Positions 23,142-41,710 are shown, counted from the stretch's first letter. The stretch: 64,000 nucleotides of DNA from Mesomycoplasma ovipneumoniae (GCF_024758565.1 NZ_CP079199.1:372001-436000); one strand, 5' to 3'. Made by a program: numbers and translations. The notes: generated from the letters alone by a model not told the origin.

Positions 23142-23660
23142 AAAGCAAAATATGAAATGTTTAAACTGCTTTTTTAGTTAAAACACTGGCAAAAATCAAT
23201 TTATGGATAAAACAATAAAATAATAAAAAAACAACTACTATTTAAACTCAATGCAAATAGAAAACTCGTTTTTATTTGCGTCGAGCCTAAAAAAACATAT
23301 GAAGTTTTGAAAGAACAATAACTAAAAGCCCTAAATTTGAAGATTTCTAAACAGTTAAATTTAAGGCATACCATCATATTTAAAAATATAATGGAAAATT
23401 CGCACTATCTGAGTTTATTGTGGCAAAAACATAACTAATTCCCCCTTAATTCTAAATCCAAATTTATTAATTATTCTTAGTGTGCTTTATTATAACATAA
23501 ATTTTTTTTAGACCAAACATTTTTTTTTTTTTTTTTTGCAAAGGGTTAATTTTAAAAAACAAAAATTAATGTTTTAACGTCAAAAAAACCCGAATTCACG
23601 GGCATTTTTTCACATTTATATTCCTAAAAAGTGAATTTTTGCCATCAATCCGGGGAACTC
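23105..23660 (-). repeat. Dispersed non-coding repeat, copy 3
   Basis: Hairpin at 23247-23285, minus-strand TATAAT near 23495, about 18 T at 23520-23537, and the tiny ORF reading ATG-TTT-TTG-CCA-CAA-TAA (one codon longer) on the minus strand. The end motif is AATCCGGGGAACTC. A weak duplication may flank it (CAAAAGTGA...TTAAAATATT near 23090 against CAAAAGGGAGGGTTAAATTATT near 23665). Confidence 0.85.
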
Positions 23661-23691
23661 ATCAAAAGGGAGGGTTAAATTATTGCCAAAA

Positions 23692-23728
23692 AACTAAAAA
23701 AACCTATGAATTTATAGGTTTTTTTGTT
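23692..23728. terminator. Bidirectional terminator
   Basis: AAAAAACCTATGAA pairs with TTTATAGGTTTTTT, with an A-run and a T-run on either side. It serves the tsaE-rpoC side and the + strand transcript. Confidence 0.8.
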
Positions 23729-24148
23729 TTAGTTTCAGCAAAATTTAATTTTTCTTGAATCTGGGCTAATTATCTCAAAATTAATTAAAATTGAATTTTG
23801 AGAGAATTCCTCAAGTTTGTTTGCTCATTCAATTACAACAAAATTTTGCTCAAAATAGTCCTGAAATTCGTCCAGTTTTGATGAAAAATTATCAAGATCA
23901 ATATGAACTAAATTCTCGTAGGCGAACATAAAATTAAATGACGGGGAAATAATTTTGTCTTTTATTCCGATTTTTCGTGCAAATTTTTTTGTAAAATCAG
24001 TTTTTCCTGAGCCATACGGGCCAACTAAATAAATAAATTGAATTTTTTTACTAATAATTAAATTAAAAATAATCTCCAAATCAGAGCAAGTTTTGGAGAT
24101 TATTTGTTGACAAAAACGGTAATTTTTAGCTATATGTTCCAAGTTCAT
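23729..24148 (-). CDS. tsaE: tRNA threonylcarbamoyladenosine biosynthesis ATPase TsaE
   Basis: Small P-loop ATPase of the t6A pathway that acts with TsaD and TsaB. It has 139 residues. The Walker A is GPYGSGKTDF, followed by ISPSFNFMFAYEN and the characteristic HIDLDNF. TGA codons at 23825 and near the end are Trp. It begins 6 bases after the rpoC stop and so probably shares its transcript. Confidence 0.88.
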
Positions 24149-24154
24149 AAACTT

Positions 24155-28390
<4,236 letters not shown>

Positions 28391-28457
28391 TTTTTAAATT
28401 CTCCTTTAAAAATAGGCATAATTTGCTTTTAGTTAAAAAAGTGAATTATTCCCTCAA

Positions 28458-32120
<3,663 letters not shown>

Positions 32121-32158
32121 GACTCACCCCTTTTTCCCCTTTTTTGTTTAGGTTATAT

Positions 32159-32186
32159 ATTATATTTAAAAAGCAAAAAAATCAAA
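32159..32186 (-). promoter_or_regulatory. rpoB promoter
   Basis: On the minus strand TTTGAT, 16 bases, TATAAT. It lies about 40 bases before the rpoB ATG, which is preceded by a G-rich ribosome-binding site. Confidence 0.6.
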
Positions 32187-32263
32187 GCGTTTTTATACAA
32201 AATTTCAAAAAAATTAATAAAATATTAAAAAAATATTTTATTTTAGTAAAGTAAAAATAACAA

Positions 32264-32292
32264 AAAAGGCGTTTAGAACACCATTTTTGCTT
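32264..32292 (-). terminator. Terminator after rplL
   Basis: GGTGTT pairs with AACGCC, followed by six T on the minus strand. It separates rplJ-rplL from the rpoB promoter and may attenuate rather than fully stop transcription. Confidence 0.6.
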
Positions 32293-32315
32293 TTTAAAAT
32301 TAATTTTTTGAAATA

Positions 32316-32681
32316 TTAATCAATAGAAACTTCAGCTCCGGCTTCTACTAATTTAGCTTTGTATTCCTCAGCTTCTTCAGGTTTTATTGCTTCTTTTATG
32401 ACAGAAGGTGCTGCATCAACAAGTTTTTTAGCATCCATCAAACTTAATCCAAGCATATCTTTAATAACTTTTATAACAGCAACTTTTTGTTGTCCGGCTG
32501 CTTTTAGTGTTAATTTAACTTCAGATTTTACTTCAGCGGCAGCTTCTGGAGCAGCTGCAACAGCAACAGCAGAAGGATCTACCCCAAATTCTTCTTTAAG
32601 AGCATCAACAAATTCCATTACTTCTTTAATTGTCATTTCTTTCAATGACTCGATGAATTGTTCTTTAGTAATTTTAGCCAT
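32316..32681 (-). CDS. rplL: 50S ribosomal protein L7/L12
   Basis: Stalk protein that recruits translation GTPases; 121 residues. There is an N-terminal dimerisation helix, an Ala/Val-rich hinge (AVAVAAAPEAAAEVKSE) and the C-terminal domain with KVAVIKVIKDMLGLSLMDAK. It follows rplJ by 12 bases. Confidence 0.97.
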   Translation of the reverse strand: MAKITKEQFIESLKEMTIKEVMEFVDALKEEFGVDPSAVAVAAAPEAAAEVKSEVKLTLKAAGQQKVAVIKVIKDMLGLSLMDAKKLVDAAPSVIKEAIKPEEAEEYKAKLVEAGAEVSID

Positions 32682-32693
32682 TTTTTTCCTTTT

Positions 32694-33191
32694 TTATGCA
32701 GTTATTTTTTGTTCATCTATTAATAATTTAAGTCCAAAAGCCAATTGTTTCAGTGGGGCTTGAAGAGAAGAAGCAAGCATTGTAATTGCTTCAGTGTAAT
32801 TTGGAAGTGCAGCAATAGCAGTATTTTCTTGCGCTGTAACAACACTTTTTTCGTAAATCCCACCTTTTAATATTAATAAAGGTTGATCTTTTGCGACTTT
32901 TGTAATAATTTTAGCGGGTGCAATTGGGTCTTCTAGACCAAAAGCAAATAAATTTGGACCCACTAATTCTGATTTTAGATTAGAAAAACCGAGTTCATCT
33001 GCTGCAATTTTGAAAAGTCGATTTTTATAAATTCTAGTAAAAACACCTGATTTCTTTAGTTCATGACGCAAACTTTCTAATTCAGCAACTGAAAGTCCGC
33101 GATATTCAGCAATTGCTAAAGAAGAAGATTTCTCGAGCAAATCTCTAATTTCAGTAATTATTTCTGCCTTTTTTTGGCGAAAAGCGTTCAA
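32694..33191 (-). CDS. rplJ: 50S ribosomal protein L10
   Basis: Anchors L7/L12 dimers to the ribosome. The start is set at a TTG (33191), because AAAGGAG sits seven bases upstream and the resulting 165 residues (from [14 protein letters not shown]) match normal L10 length. An ATG at 33236 is in frame, but it would place this ribosome-binding site inside the coding region and add an atypical 15-residue extension. The core [20 protein letters not shown] is typical. A leader of about 90 bases follows the promoter at 33293-33320 and may carry autoregulation. Confidence 0.9.
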   Translation of the reverse strand: MNAFRQKKAEIITEIRDLLEKSSSLAIAEYRGLSVAELESLRHELKKSGVFTRIYKNRLFKIAADELGFSNLKSELVGPNLFAFGLEDPIAPAKIITKVAKDQPLLILKGGIYEKSVVTAQENTAIAALPNYTEAITMLASSLQAPLKQLAFGLKLLIDEQKITA

Positions 33192-33292
33192 ATCTAGACT
33201 CCTTTCTGTTTTAGGAGCAATACTTTGAAAATACATTCAAACAACAAATTAAGTCATTCTGACAGTTATTATCTCTATGTATTGCCTTAAAA

Positions 33293-33320
33293 ATTATACC
33301 AGAAAGAAAAAAATTTCCAA
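33293..33320 (-). promoter_or_regulatory. rplJ-rplL promoter
   Basis: On the minus strand TTGGAA, 16 bases, TATAAT. It leaves a leader of about 90 bases before the TTG start. Confidence 0.65.
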
Positions 33321-33383
33321 GTAAATTAGTAAAAAAAATTAATAATGGGTTTTTTGACTTTAGAACAATCGCTATTTCAAACT

Positions 33384-33431
33384 AATACCAAACACTAAAG
33401 CCGCCATAAAAACGTTTTAATGTTTGGTATT
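33384..33431. terminator. Long inverted repeat downstream of the 148-residue membrane protein
   Basis: AATACCAAACACTAAA is exactly complementary to TTTAATGTTTGGTATT across a 16-base loop. There is no long T-run, so its role as a terminator is likely but unproven. Confidence 0.5.
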
Positions 33432-33480
33432 GATTTCTTAGAGAAGTGTAATTTTTAATTTTTTAAACTATTAATGTGAC

Positions 33481-33927
33481 TTATGCAATTTTTGGAGTGG
33501 CATTGTCTAGTGATTCTTTTTTGTAGTTGCGGGCAAAAAATAAAAACATCACCATCGAAAATACATCCAACAATGGTATGAAAAAACCAATAATTGCTGT
33601 AATTTTAATTACTGAAAGTTTTAGTGATTTTGGCGAATTTGGTTCTATATTCATAAAAATTTTGTTAGGGAAGCTTACTTTTATGATATAAGCAATCGTT
33701 AAAACTCGGCTTACAATAGTAACAAAAATTCAAATAAGCATAGCTACTATGAGTTCAGAACCAACAATAAATGAATCGCGAGTTGAAAATCATGCGCTAA
33801 TGGAAGGAATAACAAATATGAAAAATAAAGTAGTACCCAATACAAATTTAATAAGACGCATTACTAGTGACAAAAAAACTAAATTTTTCAAATTGTCCAC
33901 AGGTTTTCTTGTTTTACTAATTTTCAT
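33481..33927 (-). CDS. Hypothetical four-helix membrane protein
   Basis: 148 residues; a TGA read as Trp within SISAWFSTRDS is needed for an intact frame. Four hydrophobic segments can be seen: about residues 25-45, 55-80, 100-120 and 125-140. The N-terminus (KISKTRKPVDN) and C-terminus are basic. No family recognised. It stands alone between the ribosomal block and the accessory region. The + strand ORF covering it is an antisense shadow. Confidence 0.6.
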
Positions 33928-34157
33928 AATATAATAAATTATAGTCTATTCTTGTTTAAAACCTATAAATTTATTTTTAAATTTTAAGTTTTTGTTGTTC
34001 TGTAATTTATACTTTAAAAATGTTGTAAATTTTAAGGCGCAAATGTTTGTTGCTCCAAATAAAATTTGAATAAAAATTCAAAAAATTGAACTTTTTAAAT
34101 TTTTTGATATAAAAGTGTATATTTTCAGTAAATTTCCCTTTATTTTATAAGTAATGT

Positions 34158-34163
34158 TATAAT
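34158..34163 (+). promoter_or_regulatory. Probable -10 box
   Basis: TATAAT about 50 bases before the ATG at 34214, in an otherwise gene-free spacer (33928-34213) where nothing else is evident. Confidence 0.45.
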
Positions 34164-34213
34164 TAATTATGGATTCACAAAATAAAAACAATTTCCTGAG
34201 GTGGTTATAATTT

Positions 34214-35047
34214 ATGTCAAAAAATAGTAAAGGAAATTTTTGAACTTTTCTCTCACTTGGAACCTGATTTTGAATTCAAAGCTCAATTTTAGTTGGTGTC
34301 GGTGGATACTTGATTTATCTTTATGATCTACAAAATCAACAACAGTTGGCAAAAATAAGTACATATCAATTTTGAAATGATAAAAAGAATGTTTTAACAT
34401 TTGAAGGTGACTATCCTCGTTTTTTTATAGATAATATCAATAAATTAACTGATGAAGAATGAAAAACAAAAAATGAAGAATGAAAAACAAAAACAGGCTC
34501 TAAAAAATCATTGAGTTTTAATGATTTTAGAGATGAGTATGTATTTATTTATAAAGATTATGTTAATAAAAATCAGTTTTTATTTAAAAAGAAAAACCAG
34601 GAAAGTGAAAATAATAAGCAATTATATAACAGTTATTTAGTTAAAAATACACAAGATCTTGTTGACTTAACTATACCTAATAAGCAAAAATCATTCTCAA
34701 CAACTAATAGACATAGTGTTGAAATTCTTGATGAAAAACAGGTTAATGATCTAAGTGAAACAATTGATTTATCAAACAAAGATGCAATCATTTTAAATAA
34801 TTATGTTAGTGAACTTTCTGGTTATTGAGGTGACCGAAGAGCAAAAGGGCTAAATCTTGTTGATTTTAATTTTAATGAAAATACAAAAACAATAGAATTA
34901 AAATGGAAATTCGAAGACTACCGCAAAAGAGCTGTGATTGTTCCAGTAGTAGGCTACTATGATTGGTTTAAAAGTTATGTTCTTTTAATTGATAAAAATA
35001 AAATTGATAGTCTTGATAATATAAAGTTTACATCTACCTTTTCTTAA
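34214..35047 (+). CDS. Hypothetical membrane-anchored protein
   Basis: 277 residues once TGA is Trp. A single hydrophobic segment near residues 12-35 (includes SSILVGVGGYLIYLY) predicts an N-terminal anchor with the rest outside the cell. A seven-residue repeat, EEWKTKN then EEWKTKT, reflects a 21-bp tandem duplication. The C-terminal half (ELKWKFEDYRKRAVIVPVV) looks beta-rich. GAGGTGG precedes the ATG. No family recognised. Surface location and neighbours suggest an accessory surface protein. Confidence 0.6.
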
Positions 35048-35318
35048 AATTTTAGATAAGTTTTTTAAATTTCATCTTTTTAACTTGGAGATTTTGAACA
35101 AAAAGTCTCTAATATTTGCAACTTTGCTTCATTAGATTTGACTGTTAGGGTTGCTTAGTTGAGATATGTTGCTGCCTTGTGTTTCAGTCCTGATAGTCTA
35201 AATTTATTCCAGAAATTTATAATTACAACTAATAATTGGACCAGCAAAATATCGTTTGATTTAATTAAAATATCTAAATTTTATTCTTGTTCTCGTAGTC
35301 CATAGAATTTGTCTTAAT
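35048..35318. other. Gene-free spacer
   Basis: No ORF, repeat copy or clear promoter seen on either strand. Confidence 0.5.
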
Positions 35319-35358
35319 AAAAAAACCGCCAAAATATGATAAATATTGGCGGTTTTTT
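35319..35358. terminator. Strong terminator
   Basis: AAAAAACCGCCAA and TTGGCGGTTTTTT form a stem with flanking A- and T-runs. It can end the minus-strand operon that finishes at 35381 and the + strand gene. Confidence 0.85.
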
Positions 35359-35380
35359 AATGATTTTGTCAAAACTCAAA

Positions 35381-36826
35381 TTAAGCTGTTGTTATTTGAT
35401 TATACAATGAGTCAAATTCCTCTAATGTTTTGACTTTTATGTACTCTATCTTTTTAATATCAGTATTTCCAATATCTATTTTTTCATATTTTTGGAGATC
35501 TTTTATTATAAAATTATCAGGTTCAACGGCAAAATTAGGAAACAAGTCTTTATAATTAAAGGTATAAATTTTAATTGTACCTTTCTCTATTTGCCAATAT
35601 AAAATCTGATCGTCAAAAATAATTTTTGGATTTTGTTTTTTAAGTATGAATTTATTAAATTCTTCAGAATTATTATCCTTATAAGTGAACAAATTTGAAG
35701 GGTGAAAAGCATCGCCCCAATCCCAGTTTTTTAATTGCAAATTATTAGTAATGAATTTTTTTGTCTGTTCTAATGTAGAAAAAATTTGGTCTTCTTCAGT
35801 ATTTTGGTTTGATGGATTTAACTCCTGCATAGCATATAAACGAGTGAGTTGAAAAGGGTTTTTCTTAAAAATTTCTTGCTTTTTTAAAAGAAATTTCCTA
35901 AACTCATTTGATTCTTTATGGCGAATAATTTTATTGTAAAGTACAAGATCTTCGATATTTTTAATATGAATATCTAAACTACGGTCAAAAACATGTTTGT
36001 TTGACTTATCTATAATTTTATAAAAAATATCAAAATCTGTAATTGTTGTATTTGGACGCAGAGGGACTCTAGGAACGATTACTCTTGGTTTCTTTATTCC
36101 TGTAATTACTTTTGGCGTCCTTACTCTTTGTGGACCGGTGTATCTGTACTCTATTCCTGAGTGAAAAAAATTTTTAAATTTCGAATCAAAAGAAATAATA
36201 CTTGTTTTTCCATCATTTTGATTATTTTGGAAAATATGATTAGGGTTTAATGATGTTATTTTTGATTTTGAATTAAACGATGAGTCATCAGCAATATCCT
36301 CAGGTCGTATATAAATAATAACTGATTTTTTCTCAAAAAAATCAGGAGTTGACAAAATTCTTTTACTTAGTTTTTCAATTTTTAATTTAGAAATAAAAGA
36401 TAAGAAATCATGTTTATTATCTAAGACAATGAAATTATCTGCAATTTTCTTGTCTTTTAGTTGTCCTTGATCCCAAATAACATCAAATTCCATTGTGTCT
36501 TTGTTTTTGGCGCTCTCAGAATAAACGAACCCAGACAATTTTCTTAAAGCGATATTGTCACGTGAATTATCAAATCAATAGTCTTCAAATAGGGGGTATT
36601 TTTGAATTAATAAATCTAATTTTTGGGGTTGTTTTTTCAAAATGTTATGTCAATATGGGTTGTTTAGTCATAAAAGTTTATTAAGATCAGTTATTTTTTT
36701 AGTGTCTGAGACACTAAAAAATTTGTTATTATTAAGAACCAAAGCAACCGAAAGTGCAGCAGCGGCACCTAAATTAGTTAATATAAATCCTAATAGAAAA
36801 ATTTTTTTATATTTTTTGAAATCCAT
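35381..36826 (-). CDS. Membrane-anchored surface protein A (paralogue of the next gene)
   Basis: 481 residues with an N-terminal hydrophobic segment (FLLGFILTNLGAAAALSVAL) and no lipobox Cys. The C-terminal ~130 residues match those of the upstream gene: WGDAFHPSNLF with EEFNKFILKKQN against WEEAFHLSNLF with EKFNKFILKSQN, and both end in a LEEF motif. A Pro/Arg-rich segment lies mid-protein. Several TGA codons are Trp. The ATG is one base after the stop of the upstream paralogue. Function unknown. Its position below a subtilase remnant mirrors the lipoproteins that follow the intact subtilases. Confidence 0.65.
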
Positions 36827-36827
36827 G

Positions 36828-38333
36828 CTAGCCTTGTATTTTTTTGTATATATTATTAAATTCTTCGAGTGAATTTACTGTTTTTAACTCGACATTTTTA
36901 ATATTTATATCCCCAAAATCAATTTTTTCAAACATTAGTAAATTTTTATAATTTAATTTTTCAATATTTTTTAAGGTTTTTGGAAAAATTGTTTTGTAGT
37001 TTAAAGAATAGAGCGTAATTTTGCCTGAGTTTTTATCAACTTCTGAATAAAAAACTTCATCAAGAAAAATTTCATCTACATTTTGAGACTTGAGAATGAA
37101 TTTATTAAATTTTTCAGGTTCATGAGTATTTTTGCCAGGAATAAATAAATTGGAGAGGTGAAATGCTTCTTCTCATTCAAGGTTTTTGGATAAATTTTTA
37201 TTATAAATAAGTTGTTTTACATCGTCAAAATTTGAAAAAATTTCTGTTTTGGGTTCATTTTTTGAATACTGTTCATTTTTGGCGCCATATAATGTGGTTA
37301 TCTTCAAATTATTACGGGCTAAAATTTTCTCTTTTTTATTCATTAGATCTAAAAAAGTCGCAAATTCTGGCGATGTTTTATCTAGCAAGTTGTACAAATA
37401 TAAATCCTGAATTTTATTTAATTTTATAGTTGATAAATCGTTTGTTTTTTGAAAATTGTCTTTTAGATAAAATTTAAAATAAATCTCAAATCAATCCTCT
37501 GATTCTGGGATACCACTCCTATTTTTGCTTACATCTTTATAATTAAAAAGTTGTTCTGGTAGTGAAATAATAAAATTATGATTTTTATAAGCTAGAAATT
37601 TAATGGGGAACAAATTAGTGGGCAAATACTTTTCATTTATAAGTAACGGGTTAGTTAATCTTTTCCCGGCAATATATGCAAAAAATAAATTTTTAGCAAA
37701 AAATTCATTATCGTTTTCGTATTTTAAAAATGGTTCTTTAAGATCGGATTCTTTAAAAAATTCCTTATACTGATTAAGACCATCGATAATAAAAAATTTT
37801 TTAGTAAATATTTTTTCGTAATCAACAAAACTTCAATTTGCTCTTAATTTTTGGAAGTTGTCACCTTCAGTAGTAGCTTTGTCATACTCTTTGGAGAAAA
37901 AAGTAGACAATTTATCGAATTCTTTGTCGTTGTAAGTTTTAAAATTGTCACTTTCAAAATATAGATATTTTTTGATTATTTCTTGAATTTTTTCATTGTC
38001 GTTCAAAAAAATCGGCATTCATTCACTATTTTTAAGCCAAATAGTCTTTTTTTTATCCATTCGTGTTAAATCATAATAGGAAAAAATGTTGGATTTTAAA
38101 GCTTCACTGTCCTTTACGCTTATAGTGAACAAATCATTATTGGGAGAAATTTTAGATTTTAAATTTTCATTATCGTTTATGCTTATATTGAACAAATTAT
38201 TATTGCCAGGATTTGAAATTTTTGCTTCAAAATTGTTGTTTCTATTTTGAAGCGCAAAAATTATAGCTGGAATAATCCACGGTAAAACAATTAAAGGTGC
38301 TAAAAATAAATATTTTTTCTTATTGAATGACAT
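36828..38333 (-). CDS. Membrane-anchored surface protein B
   Basis: 501 residues with an N-terminal hydrophobic helix (YLFLAPLIVLPWIIPAIIFA). Next come two tandem Asn/Ser-rich units (NNLFNISINDNENLKSKISP then NNDLFTISVKDSEALKSNIF), an internal duplication. TGA codons at 38019, 37833, 37173 and elsewhere are Trp. The ATG at 38333 is chosen because it overlaps the stop of the upstream subtilase remnant, just as the two intact lipoprotein genes overlap their subtilases. Upstream in-frame ATGs at 38354 and 38351 are alternatives. No family recognised. Confidence 0.62.
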
Positions 38334-38524
38334 GTGAAACCGCCAAATCATCATCTATCGAATTTTTAAACAAAGAGGATTTATTTTTTTAACAACTAAC
38401 CGATAAATTCCTGTTTTTTCAGCTGTATATCTTATTAATTCTACATTTGATTTTTCTGATTTTCCAGAGTTTAATTTAATGTCTTGCCAAAATCCTCCCT
38501 CTTTTCTTTGCAAAATTAAATTTT
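38320..38524 (-). pseudogene. C-terminal remnant of an S8 subtilase
   Basis: Encodes an end resembling those of the subtilases at 49280 and 53279: WQDIKLNSG, then YTAEKTGIYRLVV, and after a one-base frame change SLFKNSIDDDLAVSHVIQ. The intact genes have SGYYRINVWNYRSS followed by SVDDKLAVSYLV. The frame change falls in a run of seven T (38384-38390). The catalytic part is absent, and a TAA lies in frame just upstream. Confidence 0.7.
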
Positions 38525-38747
38525 AATGGCTAAATAATGTATTTTTCTTAGTTGCAATGAAGCAAAAGAATAAACCGGTTGAGAATAAATATCTATATTT
38601 TCACTAAAAACTGAACTATGAATGGGAAATAAATTATCTATAATATAAATTATAACAATTTTAAATGGCTTTTAGCAGAAAAACTAAAATTAAAATACAA
38701 AATTATAATTTTAATAGAAAAACTTAGATTTATGATAAATAAATATA

Positions 38748-38790
38748 AAAACACTTTTACAACAAAAATTTTTGCAAAAGTGTTTTATTT
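38748..38790. terminator. Terminator-like hairpin
   Basis: AAAACACTTTT pairs with AAAAGTGTTTT with a T-rich flank, downstream of the exonuclease gene. Confidence 0.6.
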
Positions 38791-38796
38791 ATATCT

Positions 38797-38872
38797 TGAG
38801 TTTCCAGGTTTGATGGTAAAAATTCACTTTTTAGTGAATACAAATATGCAAAAATACCGGTAAATCTAGTCT
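38797..38872 (+). repeat. Solo end of the dispersed non-coding repeat
   Basis: Only the conserved end is present, in reverse orientation: GGTTTGATGGTAAAAATTCA, the TTCACTTTTTAGTGAA hairpin, then GCAAAAATACCGGTAAAT. It abuts the 3' end of the exonuclease gene, the same position relative to a gene as the complete copies. Confidence 0.75.
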
Positions 38873-38873
38873 A

Positions 38874-39650
38874 TTAATTTAAAATTAAATTCTTACTTTT
38901 TGTAGTTTTTGTATTTTTTACAGTTTTTGCAGTTTTTGCAGTTGTTCCACTTTTTGTATTTTTTGTACTTTTAAGAGTGTTTTTTTTGTTCAAACTCGCT
39001 TTTGTCAAATTAATTTTTTTTGGACTAGTCGTTTTTTCTTTATTATTATCTGGATTTAGAAATGTTTTAATATCTAAGTCTAATAATTCCATAATTCGTA
39101 ATTCGTCCATTGCATCAAGCAAGGCATTATGTGTTTCAACATAACTTTGATCTTTGGTTAGCATTCTGTATATATTTTCTGCGTTTCACCCTCTTTTTAA
39201 ATCACCATTTTTAGTTGTTTCTGCGTTTAATGGGATATGTTTGTTAAATTGCTTGCTTTTATCGAATATAGAAATATCGTTATGCTCGAATGATTTGTGC
39301 AATTCAGGCAAATGTCTAAAATCAAATTTTGTATATGAAAACTAATTTTTTACTTCATAAAATTTCAAGAAATGAATTAGTTGAGCAATCATTTCTTGGC
39401 GTGTTTTAACAACATTAATTTCTTCTCTAAATTCAAAGGGAAGAGAAGCTCAAATATTACGGGCATACATTCCACCTACTTTTAAATTGTTTTCTATTAT
39501 TCAATATTCTTTATCAAATCATTGAAAATCAGCACTATCAGCAATTACAACTCCAACGGAAAAAACTTCATTTTCATAGTTTGTTTCAACATCAATTACA
39601 GCAATGTTTTTATTGACGTTAGTAATTTTTTCCTTTTTAATTGCTTCCAT
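38874..39650 (-). pseudogene. DEDDh-type 3'-5' exonuclease interrupted by an amber codon
   Basis: The frame opens at an ATG (39650) with GAGGA upstream, overlapping the helicase stop. Motif I is IAVIDVETNYENEVFSVGVV. A TAG at 39342-39344 then interrupts the same frame. Beyond it the frame continues with motif II-like YTKFDFRHLPEL and motif III THNALLDAMDELRIMELL. TGA codons are Trp, and no frameshift is needed. The tail is a Lys/Thr-rich low-complexity region (AKTAKTVKNTKTTKSK). It is either a recently inactivated gene or one needing TAG read-through. DnaQ/epsilon-like proofreading nucleases share this fold. Confidence 0.7.
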
Positions 39651-41517
39651 CTGATTCCTCAAATTCTCTTTGACTTTTAGGTTTATAAACTCCTTTTGAA
39701 ATTGTTTGTGCAAGTTTTTCGCTGAATTCTTCTCGATTTTTAATTCTAATTTCGTGCATTTGATTATTTCTAATATTTCACAATATACCTTTTTCCTTTT
39801 TTAAGGCTAGCATATATGAAGCAGTTTGTAAAAAATGAGCAGTTGTTAAATCGCTAACAAATTTAAGTTCATAAACTATATCATCCTTGATAACATCAGC
39901 TATTCCTTCGACTATTATTTTAAGATCATCATCACTAAATTCCAACCAGCATTTTTGTTGAATTATCTCGTCTTTTCCAAGCACTTTTGATAATCTTTTA
40001 TGCATTTGATCAACAGCATTATCATCAACAAAATCGGGCTGCGTTTGTTTAATATATCTTTCTTGGTCTGTTTGCAAATAAACAAGATAGAGTGTTAAAT
40101 CTTTTATTGAATTTCTTTCTTTGATGTAATTTTCATATTCTTTTAACTGTTTTTTTTGTTGTTTTTCTGAATGGTCATATTTGACTTCAATAAAATGCCT
40201 AATTTCTTTATCTATTTGTCAATCATTGAAATAAGATGCTTCAAGAAAAATACCAACACATGGTGTAAGATCAATTAATGCATCTTTTGTTTTTACTTTT
40301 ATTTCACTTTTATCTTCTGTATTAATTTTTTTTATATCAAGCATTTGCAACATATACTCAATATCTTCTTCATACTTGTGATCAAACATTGTAGACATTG
40401 CAAACGAATCTTCGGATCATTTCTCTAAATATTTAGATTGTTTGATAATTACTTCATTTAATGGCAGGTTTGGAAATTCTGGTTTTAAAAAGATGATTTT
40501 TTCTTTTCCTCTACTTGCTGCTACACAAAATATGTTTTTTACAATTTCATAATTTGCTGTAATTTGCTGTAAGCGGATTTGTCAATATAGTAAATCAAAA
40601 TCAAAAACAACACAAATAGGTTTTTCCAATCCTTTTGAGCTATCGTATGTTGTAAAAATAGCTGAATTTTTTTTGGGAGACAAATTTGCGTCTCTTTCTC
40701 TTATAGAAGCAAAAACAGTTTTTTTATTAAAAATATCACTATGATTTTCTTCAAGATAATTTAATAGTTCTGTCATTTTGCCTGAACGGTAGCCCAAACA
40801 TAAGATATCAGCGGGTTTTTGTGTAGCCAAAAATTCTTGAATTTCTTCCATTTCCATATATTCGATTTGACAATTTTCGTTTACTCCATTAATTGTTTTA
40901 TCTCAAATTCTGCCCAACATATCAGCATGTTCTTTTGGCATTCTAAACGAAAATGTTAAGCTAATTTTTCTGTATGATCCTAAAAATTTATCAATAAAAT
41001 CAGTGACATTTAATTTTGTTTTATCGTAAATTTTTTGATTAATATCTCCAACAGCAACAATTTGTATATTAGGATTTTTTTCTTTTATTCTTTCCAATAA
41101 CAAAGATATTTCTTCAGTAATATCTTGATATTCATCAATTAGTAGAACATCATAAGCGCCAACAGAAATGTTATTTCTTAAAAATATTTTAATTGAATCT
41201 GCTGAAGAAGAACTAATACCTTTTTCTCACAAAAATCGGTATGCAAATCCATGGTAGTTTTGTACCTTAACATTTTTGTTTTTAATCTTGTTTTTAGCTT
41301 CAACTTTTAATAGTTTATTGTAAGTTAAGTACAAAATTTTTTTATCAATAGGAAATTTGTCACAGAGAACTTGAATTACTGATGTTTTTCCACTTCCAAT
41401 ACAAGCATCAACCAGGATATTTTCACCTTTTAATGCTAAATTAACAACATTTTGTTGTTCTTCTGTGAGTTTTTCTGCAATATTTTGTGTTTTTTGTTTT
41501 TCTGTTTTTCTAGCCAT
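39637..41517 (-). CDS. UvrD/Rep-like superfamily 1 helicase with C-terminal RecB-type nuclease domain
   Basis: 626 residues. N-terminal helicase motifs: Q-motif LTEEQQNVVNLA, Walker A ACIGSGKTS, Walker B VLLIDEYQD, motif III VAVGDINQKIY, and FTTYDSSKGLEKP near motif V. The last ~200 residues carry VEGIADVIKDDIVYELKFV then HFLQTASYML, the GxxD...ExK...QxxxY pattern of PD-(D/E)xK RecB/Cas4-type nucleases. It is much smaller than AddA or RecB. Its 3' end overlaps a DEDDh exonuclease gene, so the pair forms a DNA-end-processing or defence-like module. TGA codons are Trp. Confidence 0.75.
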
Positions 41518-41540
41518 AATTCCGTTAGTTATTAAGTTTG

Positions 41541-41546
41541 ATTATA
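41541..41546 (-). promoter_or_regulatory. Probable -10 box of the helicase gene
   Basis: TATAAT on the minus strand about 25 bases before the ATG. Confidence 0.45.
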
Positions 41547-41578
41547 AAATAATATTAATTTATGTTTTTTTTATAAAT

Positions 41579-41624
41579 TAAAACAATAGAAAAAACCCGA
41601 CTCTGGTTTTTTCTATTGTTTTAC
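41579..41624. terminator. Long hairpin terminator
   Basis: AACAATAGAAAAAACC pairs with GGTTTTTTCTATTGTT. It lies upstream of the helicase and downstream of the MIP/repeat region, so it should end minus-strand transcription arriving from MIB-MIP. Confidence 0.75.
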
Positions 41625-41710
41625 GTTCTATGCAACCCTGTAAATTTTAGGGTTATTTGCAAAAAAATTATCCTAGGAAAATTATAGCATAAATTTTTAA
41701 CAATTAAAAA

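Noticed and set aside
32359..32763. 134-residue + strand ORF opposite rplL and rplJ
   Set aside because: Antisense shadow of conserved ribosomal protein genes, with no start signals.
33749..33934. 61-residue + strand ORF
   Set aside because: Lies antisense to a longer minus-strand membrane protein (33481-33927) that has a better start and hydrophobic pattern.
39637..41517. Cas4-related CRISPR adaptation gene
   Set aside because: The RecB-type nuclease motif is attached to a full SF1 helicase and no other cas gene or array is present.
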